From contig NZ_STGG01000011.1 of the NCBI RefSeq assembly GCF_005222695.1, forward strand, positions 62,001-126,000: a stretch of DNA of 64,000 nucleotides. Reading direction: 5' to 3'. This document shows, piece after piece, positions 34,826 through 43,862 of this stretch (positions are counted from its first letter, which is position 1; each line of letters starts with the position of its first letter). This stretch comes from Massilia sp. HP4 (lineage in GTDB: Bacteria > Pseudomonadota > Gammaproteobacteria > Burkholderiales > Burkholderiaceae_D). The position numbers were made by a program, and so were the translations under genes. The notes under the pieces are model-generated. The model was not told the origin of the DNA. It saw only the letters and a program-made list of their open reading frames with translations, and did not search any database.

Positions 34826-36125
34826 AGGCGCGGGCAGGCTCCGCTTCGAGCCGCATGAAGCGGCTCAGGACCAGCACCGGCACGCTCGCCAGCAAGACCC
34901 ACAAGAAGAAATCGCGGTAGCCCAGCGCCTGCTGGATGTCGCCGCTGATCGTGCGGAACAGCACGAAGCCGAGCTGCATGAAGCCGGTACCCAGCGCATA
35001 GTGGGCCGCCTGGTAGCGGCCACTGGCCACGACCTGCATGATGAACAGGATCACGCCGACGAAGCCGAAGCCATAGCCGAACATCTCGATCCCCAGCAGG
35101 CCGACGATCAGCGGCATCGACTCCGGTTGCGCATGGCTCAGGTACCAGAAGGCGGCATTCGGCAGGTTCATCGCCAGGATCAGGATCGGCAGCGCGCGTT
35201 TGAGGCTCAGCCAGGCCGTGAAATAGCCGCCGGCGATGCTGCCAACCAAAAAGGCGGCGGTGCCGACGGTGCCGTAGGCCCAGCCCACTTCGGCCGTGCT
35301 GAGGCCCAGGCCGCCGACCTCGCGCGCATCGCGCAAGAAGAGCGGGCCGATCGACTGGATCTGCCCCTCGCCCGCGCGGAACAGGATGATGAACAGGATC
35401 GCCATCCAGATGCCGGGCTTGGCGAAGAAGGTCTTGATCACGTCCACCAGCGTGTCCTTGATCGCGCCCAGGCTGCGCGCCGCGCCGCCGACCTTCGGCG
35501 TGGCCGGCAGCGCGCGCACATGGTACAGCCCGAGCAGCGCCATCAGCCCGCCCAGCAGCAGGAACACCGTGGTCCAGGCGGCCTCGATGCCGAAGCGCTG
35601 TTCCAGCGCCCCGGCCAGGATCAGCAAGCCGCCCAGCGAGATGAACTTGGCCGCATTGAAGAAGGCGCCCTGCCAGCCGGCGTAGGCCGCCTGCTCGCGC
35701 GCATCGAGGCTGGCGATATAGATGCCGTCGGCGACGATGTCGTGGGTGCTGGAGGCCAGCGAGACGATCGCCAGCAGCGCGATGCATAGCGCAAACCACA
35801 TCGGCAGCTGCAGCGCCAGCGCCACCAGCGCCAGGCAGGCGCCGCCGATCAGCTGGCAGGCGACCACTGCCAGGCGCCGGCTGGGGGCGAGTTCCATGAA
35901 CGGACTCCACAGCGCCTTGAAGGCCCAGGCCAGGCCCAATACGCCGGTCCAGCGCGCGATCTGGTCGTTCGGCACGCCCATGCTCTTGAGCATCTGGCCC
36001 GCCACCAGGGCCACCGCGTAGAACGGCAGGCCCTGGGCCAGGTACAGGGTTGGAACCCAGGTCAGCGGATGGTGGCGCCGGTCTGTCGGGACCGTGGCGG
36101 AAGGAGCGTCGTTCATCGCGGTCAT
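34812..36125 (-). CDS. MFS transporter, AmpG/PAT type
   Basis: 437 residues with twelve TM helices. The stretch PTLYLAQGLPFYAVALVAGQ followed by ALWSPFMEL matches the AmpG/peptide-acetyl-CoA transporter (PAT) branch, whose members import muropeptides or other amino-sugar compounds. It overlaps the GH20 gene by four bases (ATGA) and is downstream of a TonB receptor, so it probably moves N-acetylglucosamine oligomers or muropeptides across the inner membrane. The start could also be the Met at residue 4. Confidence 0.85.
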   Translation of the reverse strand: MTAMNDAPSATVPTDRRHHPLTWVPTLYLAQGLPFYAVALVAGQMLKSMGVPNDQIARWTGVLGLAWAFKALWSPFMELAPSRRLAVVACQLIGGACLALVALALQLPMWFALCIALLAIVSLASSTHDIVADGIYIASLDAREQAAYAGWQGAFFNAAKFISLGGLLILAGALEQRFGIEAAWTTVFLLLGGLMALLGLYHVRALPATPKVGGAARSLGAIKDTLVDVIKTFFAKPGIWMAILFIILFRAGEGQIQSIGPLFLRDAREVGGLGLSTAEVGWAYGTVGTAAFLVGSIAGGYFTAWLSLKRALPILILAMNLPNAAFWYLSHAQPESMPLIVGLLGIEMFGYGFGFVGVILFIMQVVASGRYQAAHYALGTGFMQLGFVLFRTISGDIQQALGYRDFFLWVLLASVPVLVLSRFMRLEAEPARASSAS

Positions 36126-38530
36126 GGCTGTTCCAGATTCAGGGTGACGATGCGGCTGGCGCGGCCCCGAGTATCGAGGCTGGCCAGCTTCACGGTGCGG
36201 CTGCCTTGCAAGGCCACCGGCGCCATGTAGCGCGGGCTGTGCGCGCCAGGCTCGCTGCCATCCAGAGTGTAATGCACGGCCAGGCCCGGCAGGGCGATAT
36301 TCGCATGCAGCACATCCTCCTCGATTACCGCGCCGGGCGGCGGCAGGCGGTAGCCCCAGGGCTGCGGCAGGCGGTCCAGGCGCGGCAGCGCGTGCTGGCC
36401 GAGGCGGTTGGCGAATTCGTTCCAGTCACGCGCGAGGTCCCCGGGACTCGTCCAGCCGGGGTCGGGGCTCCAGGCGCGTTCGGCCAGGCCGATCATGCGC
36501 GGCAGCGCCAGGTATTCGACCCGCTCGCGCGAACGCGCATTTTCTCCCCACAACTGTCCCTGCATGCCCTTGATCCGCTGGCGGCCCGCGGCATCGAGCG
36601 GCGCCAGGGCCGCCACCTGCGCCGCGCCTGGAGCGCGCCCCATCGTGTCGTGCGCGGGCAGCAGCGGCGCATCGAGGGGAACCATGCCGAACGGTTCGCG
36701 CGCATCGACGAAGCCGGCCCAGTAATAACCCGGCTCCTGCGGATGCTTGGCGTAGGCGAAATCGAAGTACAGGCTGGCGGCGTTGGACAGCACCACCTCG
36801 TAGCCGGCGTTGGCGAGGCGGTTGGCGCAGTCTTCCTGGCCCGAGCCCCAGCCATTGTTCCAGACGTAGACGTCTTCACCGTAGCCCGCGCTGTCCGGGC
36901 TGGATGTCAGCGCGGTCTCTTCCCAGCCGCTGAAGGCGATGCCGTGGCGCGCCAGGATCGCGCGGCAGCGCGCCTGGAAATCGTCGCGCAGCTGGCGCGC
37001 CTCGACCCAGCCGTGCGCGCGCATGCGCGCCTGGCAGGCGGGCGAGCCGAGCCAGGCGCCGGGCGGCACCTCGTCGCCGCCCGTGTGCAGCACGCGCAAG
37101 GGCACGCCGGCCGTGCGGTACAGCGCCGCGACCTCGGCCACCACGGTATCGATGAAGCGGTCGACCGAGGGCAGCGCGATGCACATCACATTGTCATGCC
37201 ACAGCTGCACCGATTCGTAGGCCGAGACATCGAGCGGGTCGCTCAGCAGATAGGCGTCGGCGCCGGCGACATCGCCCGCTGCGGCCAGGCGCGCATGGCG
37301 CACCCGCATCGCCTCGACCGCCGCGCGCGCGTGGCCCGGCATATTGAATTCGGGGACCACCTCGATGTGCAGGCGTTGGGCGTGGCGCAGGATGGCGATG
37401 AATTCGTCTGCCGTATAAAAGCCGCTGCCGGCGGGCGAGCCGGTGTCGGGGCCGGAGCCGAACGATGGCGGCAGGCAGGGCGGCTCGCCGGGTGCGGGCA
37501 CGCCGCGCCGGGCGCCGACCTCGGTCAATTCGGGCAGCGCGGCGATCGCCAGGCGCCAGCCTTCGTCGTCGGTCAGGTGGAAGTGGAAGCGATTGAGCTT
37601 GTAGCTTGCCATGCAATCGAGCAGGCGCAGCACGGTGTCGACGCTCGAGAAATGGCGGGCGACGTCGAGCATCATGCCACGGTAGGCGAAGCGCGGCGCG
37701 TCTTCTACCTTCCCGCATGGCAGCGTGCCATCCGGCGCCATGAGCTGGGCCAGGCTTTGCAGGCCGTTGAACACGCCGTGGGCGCTGGCGCCACGCACCA
37801 GCACGCGGTCCGGGGCGATCTCCAGCAGGTAGGCTTCGGGCGCCAGCCCGGAATCGGTCTCGAGGGCGATTCTGGCGCCCGCCCTTCCCTGCGGCAGTGC
37901 CGCCAGCAGCGCCCCCAGGAATGCCGTTTCGTTGTCCAGCGCTGCATCGCCATCGATCGGCGTGGACTGCCCCAGCTGGCAGCGGCGCGTATCGAACGAC
38001 GCCGTGCGCGGTCGCGGCGTGATGCGGCCGACCGCATCGCCATCGAGCAGCGACAGCGCCGCATTCTGTTCGAAGCGCCAGGCCGCGTCGGCCGTCGGCA
38101 GCAGGTCGCCGCGCATGCGGTGGCGCTGTTCCGGCCGCACGAACGGGGCGATCTGCGGGTCGCCCAGGTCGACCGCATTGCCGGCCGCATCCAGCAGATA
38201 GAAGCCGAGCGGCGCATCGGTGACGCTGATCGCCCAGTGCAGGGAGTCGTACACGACGACATATTCCTGCCCCGGCAGCCAGGGCCCGCCGTCCGGCAGC
38301 TCCAGGCTGAACAGGTCGCCGTTCAGGTGCGCGGCGCGAAAGCCCGCGCTGACGGTCTCGGGGAGGATCTTGCGGCAGGTGTTGAAGTACAGGGTCCAGC
38401 CGGGCGCGATCGCGTGCTGGCCGTCGTTGCGCAGCGTGAGTTGCGCCGTGAACGCGTCGTCGCGCGTGAAGTTGGAAAGGCATTCCCAGGCGATCGAGAT
38501 CGCCGGGCCGCCAGTGGGTCGGTCCGTCAT
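36122..38530 (-). CDS. beta-N-acetylhexosaminidase, GH20
   Basis: 802 residues. An N-terminal carbohydrate-binding domain of the chitobiase type (ISIAWECLSNFTRDDAFTAQ) is followed by the GH20b domain. The TIM barrel starts near residue 280 (FAYRGMMLDVARHF), with catalytic Asp-Glu near 486-487 in LHTGGDEVP and the substrate-side FHLTDDEGWRL. The C-terminal chitobiase-type Ig domain ends the protein. The enzyme removes terminal GlcNAc or GalNAc from chito-oligomers or muropeptides. Unusually no signal peptide is seen, so it may act in the cytoplasm after uptake by the coupled MFS protein. It follows the TonB receptor gene after a hairpin. Confidence 0.92.
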   Translation of the reverse strand: MTDRPTGGPAISIAWECLSNFTRDDAFTAQLTLRNDGQHAIAPGWTLYFNTCRKILPETVSAGFRAAHLNGDLFSLELPDGGPWLPGQEYVVVYDSLHWAISVTDAPLGFYLLDAAGNAVDLGDPQIAPFVRPEQRHRMRGDLLPTADAAWRFEQNAALSLLDGDAVGRITPRPRTASFDTRRCQLGQSTPIDGDAALDNETAFLGALLAALPQGRAGARIALETDSGLAPEAYLLEIAPDRVLVRGASAHGVFNGLQSLAQLMAPDGTLPCGKVEDAPRFAYRGMMLDVARHFSSVDTVLRLLDCMASYKLNRFHFHLTDDEGWRLAIAALPELTEVGARRGVPAPGEPPCLPPSFGSGPDTGSPAGSGFYTADEFIAILRHAQRLHIEVVPEFNMPGHARAAVEAMRVRHARLAAAGDVAGADAYLLSDPLDVSAYESVQLWHDNVMCIALPSVDRFIDTVVAEVAALYRTAGVPLRVLHTGGDEVPPGAWLGSPACQARMRAHGWVEARQLRDDFQARCRAILARHGIAFSGWEETALTSSPDSAGYGEDVYVWNNGWGSGQEDCANRLANAGYEVVLSNAASLYFDFAYAKHPQEPGYYWAGFVDAREPFGMVPLDAPLLPAHDTMGRAPGAAQVAALAPLDAAGRQRIKGMQGQLWGENARSRERVEYLALPRMIGLAERAWSPDPGWTSPGDLARDWNEFANRLGQHALPRLDRLPQPWGYRLPPPGAVIEEDVLHANIALPGLAVHYTLDGSEPGAHSPRYMAPVALQGSRTVKLASLDTRGRASRIVTLNLEQP

Positions 38531-38548
38531 GAGTCGTGTTCCAGATTT

Positions 38549-38572
38549 GGGGAGGCGGCCAGCCGCCTCCCC
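38549..38572 (-). other. intercistronic hairpin between TonB receptor and GH20 genes
   Basis: GGGGAGGCGGC (38549-38559) and its complement (38562-38572) form a perfect eleven-pair stem with a two-base centre, eight bases after the receptor stop on the minus strand. No T-run follows, so it probably caps the receptor mRNA or reduces expression of the downstream genes. Confidence 0.6.
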
Positions 38573-38579
38573 GGGTGGC

Positions 38580-41219
38580 TTACAGCTTGCCGCGCAGGCC
38601 GAGGTAGAAGGTACGGCCGTTCGAGTAGAAGGCGCGCGGCCGGTCCTCGTTCTCGGCGTACATCTTGATGGTTTCGTTGGTGAGGTTCAGCGCATCGAAG
38701 GTCAGGGTCAGCTTATCCGTCAGCTTGACGTTGACCGAAGCCGCCAGCGACGGCATGTCGTCCACGTGCTGGCTGGCGCCGCGGTCCACGCCGGCCTTGT
38801 ACTTCGAGCGCCAGTTGTAGGCCAGGCGCGCCGAGTAGCGTTCGTTCTCGAAGTAGCCGGTGACGTTGTACGTGTTCTTCGAGGAGTTGAGCAGCTCGCC
38901 GCCATCGTCCAGCTCACCGTCGGCATAGGTGTAGTTGACCAGCATGCCGAAGTTGTTCAGGAAGGGCTGCTGCCAGCTCAGCTCCACGCCGCGGTTACGT
39001 CCGCTGGTGTTGTAGGGCGACGTGATCTGGTACTCGGTGAAGGTCTCGCGCTTGTTGTTGTAGTAGCTGCCGGTCGACGTGCCCTGGGCCACGATCGAGC
39101 GCAGGTCCATGTAGAACAGGCCGGCCGAGAGCAGCGCCTTCGGTGCGTAATACCACTCGGCGCCGATGTCGAAGTTGGTCGAGCGCACCGGGTCGAGCTG
39201 CACGTTGCCGCCGCTGCCGCTCAGGGCGTCGTCGTTGAGCGAGACCGAGCCGCCCAGCGCGCTGTAGTCAGGCCGCGCAATGGTCTTGGCCAGCGCGGTG
39301 CGCAGGGTCAGGTCGGGCGTCACGTTGTACTTCAGGTTGGCGCTTGGCAGGTAGTCGCGGTAGGTGCGCTCGAAGGTGGTCGGCGTGTACGGGCCGAAGG
39401 CCGACCCAAGGATCGGCGCCGGGCCGCCCGGCAGGTTGACGACCGTGCGCTGGCGTGTCTCGATCGCGCGCAGGCCGATATTGCCGCTCCAGCCGTCGCC
39501 GCCGAAGTCGACCATGCCGTACAGCGCCGTCGTCTTCTCGGCCACCTCGAATTCGTTCATCCAGTTATGGCGCAGCACGTAGTCGAGCAGGCGGTTGCCT
39601 GGGATCGCGCCCCAGGCGCCGAGCGCGGCGCCATCGTACTTGAAGTATGGGATGCCGCTGTAGCCGCCGATGTCGCTGCCAAAGTCGTCCGGGTACATCT
39701 GGCCGTTCCAGGCCGGCTGCGGATTGGTGAAGCCGACCGGGCCCGGGCGGGTCTCGAGCGGATGCTCGGCGGTGCGATTGTGGTCGGTCCAGCGCGCGCC
39801 GAAGCGCACCGACTGGAACGTTGGGTGATCGAGACGCAGCTCGCCGTCGAGCTGGGCGTATTCTTCCTTGTCCACCGATTGCGATTCGCCGCCGCCGGCC
39901 CAGGCGGTCGAGCCGGGCACGGCGGTATTGCCGCCGGGGTAGCTGACCGAAGCCGGCGAGAGGCCATTGAGCGCATACGCCATGCCGCCGTCGACGTTGT
40001 TCTGGTAATAGACGTCGTCGCGGTCCCAGCCCACGCCATGGGTCTTGCCGACCTTGCCGGACAGGCTGAAGCGGTCGCTCACGCGCCATTTGCCGTTGAA
40101 GTCGAGGTACCAGGATTTGCCGCCCGCATCCGGACGGTAGATATTGTCGACCTCGCCCGCATTGCGGGTGAATTCGGCCCCCACCAGGGTGCCGTTGCGC
40201 ACCACCGGATTGATGGGAATCAGGCCCAGGTTGTTGATCGAATTGGCCGGCGCCGCCAGCGAGTTGGTGTTCTGGTGCGGCGCCTCGAGTTTCGAATAGA
40301 AGCCGTTCAGGTCCAGCGTCAGGTCGCGGTTCGGGCGCACTTCGAAGTCGAAGGCGCCGCCTTCGCGTTTCTTCTTCTGCTCGAACAGGGCGGCGCCGAT
40401 AAAGGTCGGCACCACCACGCCGGCCAGCGACGGATCGGCGACCGCCGCCGCGCTGGTCGCGCTGATCGGGGTATAGCCCAGGATTTCCTGGCCGTCGCGG
40501 CGCACGCTGGCTTTTTCGGAGAAGCCCTGGATCAGGAAACCGGCGGTATTGCTGGCGTTCTTCCAGCTGACCAGGCCCGACAGGTGCGGCTCGGTCTTGC
40601 CCGACAGGTCGTTGTAGTTGGCCTGCACCGAACCCTCGACCGTCAGCTGCTGCTTGAAGTCGAGCGGACGGCGCGTGATGACATTGATGGCGCCCGAGAC
40701 GCCGCCCTCGACCAGGTCGGCCGTCGGACTCTTCTGGACCACGATCGAGCCCACCAGTTCGGACGGCAGGAGCGAGAAGCTGCTGGAGCGGCCGACGTTG
40801 CCGCCGATCTGGTTCAGCACGAACCAGTCGCCGGTGCTGATCGCGTGGCCGTTGAACAGGGTCTGCTGCAGGCTGGGGCTGGTGCCGCGCAGGCTGACGC
40901 GGTCGTTCTCGCCGAAGCCGCCCTCGCCGCCGGCCGAGGATTGCGTGTTCACGCCCGGCAGGCGCTGGATCGCATCGGCCACGTTTTTATCGGGCATCTT
41001 GCCGATGTCTTCGGCGGTCACGACCTCGACCACGGCGTCGGCATTCCTCTTCTGGCGCAGCGACTGCTCGAGGGCGGCGCGCACGCCGGTCACCACCACC
41101 GTCTGCGGCCCGGCCACGGGAGCCTCTTGCGCCTGCGCCTGCCCCATCGACATCGCCACCCCTGCCACCGCCGCCGCGATCGCGGTGCGCTGGTACTGCC
41201 GTGCCTTCAACTCGTTCAT
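38580..41219 (-). CDS. TonB-dependent receptor (Xanthomonas/Caulobacter type)
   Basis: 879 residues from ATG 41219 (GGAGAG upstream); the open frame begins at 41231. A signal peptide ends near AQAQEAPVAG. The plug domain starts TVVVTGVRAALEQSLRQKRN and includes VVEVVTAEDIGKMPDKNVAD. RVSLRGTSPSLQQTLFNGH and the barrel follow, ending with Phe/Leu-type terminus FYLGLRGKL. This is the TIGR01782 group, which takes up oligosaccharides in Xanthomonas and Caulobacter. With GH20 and MFS genes downstream it forms an amino-sugar oligomer uptake locus. It is divergent from the FAD/Rieske gene. Confidence 0.93.
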   Translation of the reverse strand: MNELKARQYQRTAIAAAVAGVAMSMGQAQAQEAPVAGPQTVVVTGVRAALEQSLRQKRNADAVVEVVTAEDIGKMPDKNVADAIQRLPGVNTQSSAGGEGGFGENDRVSLRGTSPSLQQTLFNGHAISTGDWFVLNQIGGNVGRSSSFSLLPSELVGSIVVQKSPTADLVEGGVSGAINVITRRPLDFKQQLTVEGSVQANYNDLSGKTEPHLSGLVSWKNASNTAGFLIQGFSEKASVRRDGQEILGYTPISATSAAAVADPSLAGVVVPTFIGAALFEQKKKREGGAFDFEVRPNRDLTLDLNGFYSKLEAPHQNTNSLAAPANSINNLGLIPINPVVRNGTLVGAEFTRNAGEVDNIYRPDAGGKSWYLDFNGKWRVSDRFSLSGKVGKTHGVGWDRDDVYYQNNVDGGMAYALNGLSPASVSYPGGNTAVPGSTAWAGGGESQSVDKEEYAQLDGELRLDHPTFQSVRFGARWTDHNRTAEHPLETRPGPVGFTNPQPAWNGQMYPDDFGSDIGGYSGIPYFKYDGAALGAWGAIPGNRLLDYVLRHNWMNEFEVAEKTTALYGMVDFGGDGWSGNIGLRAIETRQRTVVNLPGGPAPILGSAFGPYTPTTFERTYRDYLPSANLKYNVTPDLTLRTALAKTIARPDYSALGGSVSLNDDALSGSGGNVQLDPVRSTNFDIGAEWYYAPKALLSAGLFYMDLRSIVAQGTSTGSYYNNKRETFTEYQITSPYNTSGRNRGVELSWQQPFLNNFGMLVNYTYADGELDDGGELLNSSKNTYNVTGYFENERYSARLAYNWRSKYKAGVDRGASQHVDDMPSLAASVNVKLTDKLTLTFDALNLTNETIKMYAENEDRPRAFYSNGRTFYLGLRGKL

Positions 41220-41456
41220 GTGTCTCTCCAAAACCAGGTTGATTATTCTCTACACACCCCTGCGCTCGCGACCAGGGCGCCTTGTGGTTCTATTTATGAA
41301 ACGCATTCTGGCGGCATCCGATACACCGGTTTTGTCAAATCTTGCTATCTAATCTGCAATTTTCATCGTGGCGACATCTGCACGTGGTAGGCGTGCTACG
41401 TCCTTCGCGGCGCCGCGCTAGGATGCATTGGCGACCATACTGTGATGGAGGCGGTC

Positions 41457-43040
41457 ATGCTCGGCGCAACGAACGGCAGCTCGACTTCGGTCTGGATGGA
41501 TACCGCCACGGTGCCCGTCTTTCCGCCCCTGGTGGGCGCGCAGGAAGCGCAAGTGTGCGTGATCGGCGCCGGCATCGCCGGCCTCACCGCCGCCTATCTG
41601 CTGGCCCGGCAAGACCGGGACGTGGTCGTCATCGATGCGCTCGGCGTCGGCGCCGGCGAGACCGGCCGCAGCACCGCCCATTTCTTCCCGCCCGACGAGT
41701 GGTACCACGGCATCGAGCGGCGCTTCGGCTATGCGCAGGCAAAACTGGTGGCCGGCAGCTATGCCCACGCCCTGCAGATGGTCGAATCGATCGTGCGCCG
41801 CGAAGGCATCGCCTGCGACTTCGAACACCTCGACGGCTACCTGGTCGTGCAGCACGACGACGACCAGCCGACGCTGGAGCGCGAGTGCGATGCCGCGGTG
41901 CGCGCCGGCGTACAGGCCGAACTGGTCAGCGGCGTGCCGGGCCTGGAGTACGGCACCGGTCCCGCCGTGCGCTACCCGGGCCAGGCCCAGTTCCATCCGC
42001 TCAAGTACCTCGACGGCCTGGCGCGCGCCTTCATCCGCCGCGGCGGCCGCATCCACGGCGCCAGCCACGCGCGCCGCATCCAGGGCGACCACCGGCGCCA
42101 GGTCGTATCACTCGACCAAGGGCAAGTGCGGGCGCAGCATGTGGTGGTGGCAACCCACACGCCGTTCAACGACCGGGTGGTGATGCATACCAAGCAGGTC
42201 GGCTATCGCAGCTATGTGATCGGCTTGCGGGTACCGCACGGGACCTTGCCGCACCTGTTGCTGTGGGACCTGGGCGATCCCTACCACTATGTGCGGCTGG
42301 CATCCGGCATCGATGGCGACGAGGTGCTACTCGTGGGCGGCGCCGACCACAAGACGGGCCAGGACGGGCATCCCGGCCACCGCTACGACGAGCTGGAACG
42401 CTGGGCCCGCGAACGCTTCCCGCTGGCGCGCGAGCTCGCCTGGCGCTGGTCGGGCGAAGTGATGGAACCGAGCGACGGGCTGGCCTTCCTGGGCCGCAAT
42501 CCGATGGACGACGACAACGTCTACCTGATCACGGGCGACTCCGGCAATGGCATGACCCACTGCACCATCGGCGCCATGCTGGTGACCGACCTGATCATGG
42601 AGCGGCCGAATCCGTGGAGCGCACTGTACGACCCGGCACGCAAGCCTGTGCATGGGCTGGGCGAATTCGCCAGCGCGCAAGCCAATGTGGCGGCGCATTA
42701 TGGCGAGTGGCTGGGCGGCGGCGAAGTAGATTCGGTGCAGGCAATAGCGCCCGGCGAAGGCGCGGTGCTGCGCGAAGGCTTGCGGCGGGTGGCGGTCTAC
42801 CGCGATCCCGAGGGAGCGCTGCATGCGCTGTCGGCCAGGTGTACCCACCTCGGTTGCGCCGTCCACTGGAATAGTGCAGAAGAATCCTGGGATTGCCCCT
42901 GCCATGCCTCGCGGTTCGATGTCGAAGGTAATGTGCTGCACGGGCCGGCGCCGGCGCCGCTGGCGAGGATCGTGCTGGCGCCGGGCGACGTCCCGCCACC
43001 GCAGGATAGACGCAGCAGTGCGCGCGGCGGCATGCGGTAG
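41457..43040 (+). CDS. FAD-dependent oxidoreductase with C-terminal Rieske domain
   Basis: 527 residues from ATG 41457 (GGAGG upstream); GTG 41442 and ATG 41445 are alternatives. The FAD motif is VCVIGAGIAGLTAAYLLA near residue 30, followed by DAO-type segments (GETGRSTAHFF, LITGDSGNGMTH). The C-terminal Rieske [2Fe-2S] domain has Cys462-x-His464 and Cys480-x2-His483, with Cys467 and Cys482 as the disulfide pair. The DAO-Rieske fusion is known, and electrons should pass between the flavin and the cluster; the substrate is not. It is cytoplasmic unless exported folded; no Tat motif is seen. It is followed by a hairpin. Confidence 0.9.
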   Translation: MLGATNGSSTSVWMDTATVPVFPPLVGAQEAQVCVIGAGIAGLTAAYLLARQDRDVVVIDALGVGAGETGRSTAHFFPPDEWYHGIERRFGYAQAKLVAGSYAHALQMVESIVRREGIACDFEHLDGYLVVQHDDDQPTLERECDAAVRAGVQAELVSGVPGLEYGTGPAVRYPGQAQFHPLKYLDGLARAFIRRGGRIHGASHARRIQGDHRRQVVSLDQGQVRAQHVVVATHTPFNDRVVMHTKQVGYRSYVIGLRVPHGTLPHLLLWDLGDPYHYVRLASGIDGDEVLLVGGADHKTGQDGHPGHRYDELERWARERFPLARELAWRWSGEVMEPSDGLAFLGRNPMDDDNVYLITGDSGNGMTHCTIGAMLVTDLIMERPNPWSALYDPARKPVHGLGEFASAQANVAAHYGEWLGGGEVDSVQAIAPGEGAVLREGLRRVAVYRDPEGALHALSARCTHLGCAVHWNSAEESWDCPCHASRFDVEGNVLHGPAPAPLARIVLAPGDVPPPQDRRSSARGGMR

Positions 43041-43063
43041 ATAGCGTTACGCGGCTGGATGCG

Positions 43064-43089
43064 CGAACACCGGCGCGAGCCGGTGTTCG
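43064..43089 (+). terminator. hairpin after FAD/Rieske gene
   Basis: CGAACACCGGC (43064-43074) and its complement (43079-43089) around GCGA form a perfect eleven-pair stem. No T-run follows, but the site lies between convergent genes and is well placed as a terminator. Confidence 0.6.
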
Positions 43090-43139
43090 GGATGGCGGCC
43101 GGGGAAGCCGCCCTTGCTGCTTGAAGCGCTACGGCTGGA

Positions 43140-43679
43140 TCAGTAGCCGCGGCCGGTGGTGCCAGTCGTACCGGTTGTACCGGTCGTACCGGTCGTACCG
43201 GTGGCGCCGGTCGTCCCAGTGGTGCCGGTCGAGGTGCCGGTGCGGCCAGTGTCATCCATGGTGCCGGTGGAACCGCTGGTGCCGCTGCTGCCGCTGGTGG
43301 TGCCGGTAGTACCGGTAGTGCCGGTCGTTCCCGTAGCGCCGGTGGTGCCCGTGGCGCCAGTCGTACCCGAGGTTCCGGTCGTGCCGGTGGCGCCCGACGT
43401 GCCGCTGCTGGTGCCGGTTTTGCTGCGGCGATCGCGGTCACGCTTGTCTTGCGGATCGGTGCTCTGCATGCTGCCGGTCGCCCCGGCCGACGAGCTGCCG
43501 CTGGTGCTGTCGCTCATGGTGCCGGTCTGGCTGGTGCCCGAGACGCTGCCGATCTGGCCCGACGTGCCGGTGGCCGACGTGCCGGTGGTGCTGGTTTGTG
43601 CGTGGACGGCAGTGGCACCGAACATGGCGGCGGCGACCGATGCGCCGAGCATTCCTTTGAGTAGCGTATTCATTTTCAT
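43140..43679 (-). CDS. secreted Gly-Thr-rich protein with collagen-like GXT repeats
   Basis: 179 residues from ATG 43679, with GAGGAGA upstream. A signal peptide ends at AVHAQ (27). Residues 28-72 are Ser/Thr/Gly rich; 74-88 is highly charged ([13 protein letters not shown]). Then Gly occurs at every third position from 93 to 126 (12 triplets) and from 152 to 176 (9 triplets), mostly GTT, GAT and GTS. This resembles collagen-like Gly-X-Y repeats, in which the Thr-rich kind can be glycosylated, but it may be only a low-complexity linker. The final residues are GRGY. It contains no Cys. Confidence 0.7.
   Translation of the reverse strand: MKMNTLLKGMLGASVAAAMFGATAVHAQTSTTGTSATGTSGQIGSVSGTSQTGTMSDSTSGSSSAGATGSMQSTDPQDKRDRDRRSKTGTSSGTSGATGTTGTSGTTGATGTTGATGTTGTTGTTGTTSGSSGTSGSTGTMDDTGRTGTSTGTTGTTGATGTTGTTGTTGTTGTTGRGY
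43146..43403 (-). repeat. nine-base tandem repeat region coding for GXT triplets
   Basis: Two blocks (43296-43403 and 43146-43226) of imperfect nine-base units such as GGTACGACC on the coding strand. The period equals three codons and the frame stays open through both blocks, so selection is at the protein level. Such repeats can gain or lose units by slippage. Confidence 0.75.
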
Positions 43680-43862
43680 GGTGTTCTCCTCAATTTCACA
43701 ATGTATCAGGGGGCGGTACCCGGCGCGCAGCAATTAATGGTTGGCGTTTTGCGTCGAGTGAGGATTCCAGTGTAAGGACATGCTACGGATGGGAGCGCAC
43801 GGTAGCCGCGCGGAAACACATCATCGTCTTTTAATTTCGCGTATTTTGCTCGCATCTTCCAT

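Noticed and set aside
38220..41390. A 1,056-codon open frame antisense to the TonB receptor
   Set aside because: It mirrors the receptor gene, whose TonB signatures are clear; the antisense product has no recognisable motif.
43146..43403. CRISPR-like short repeats
   Set aside because: The period is nine bases without spacers and stays in frame with a protein repeat.
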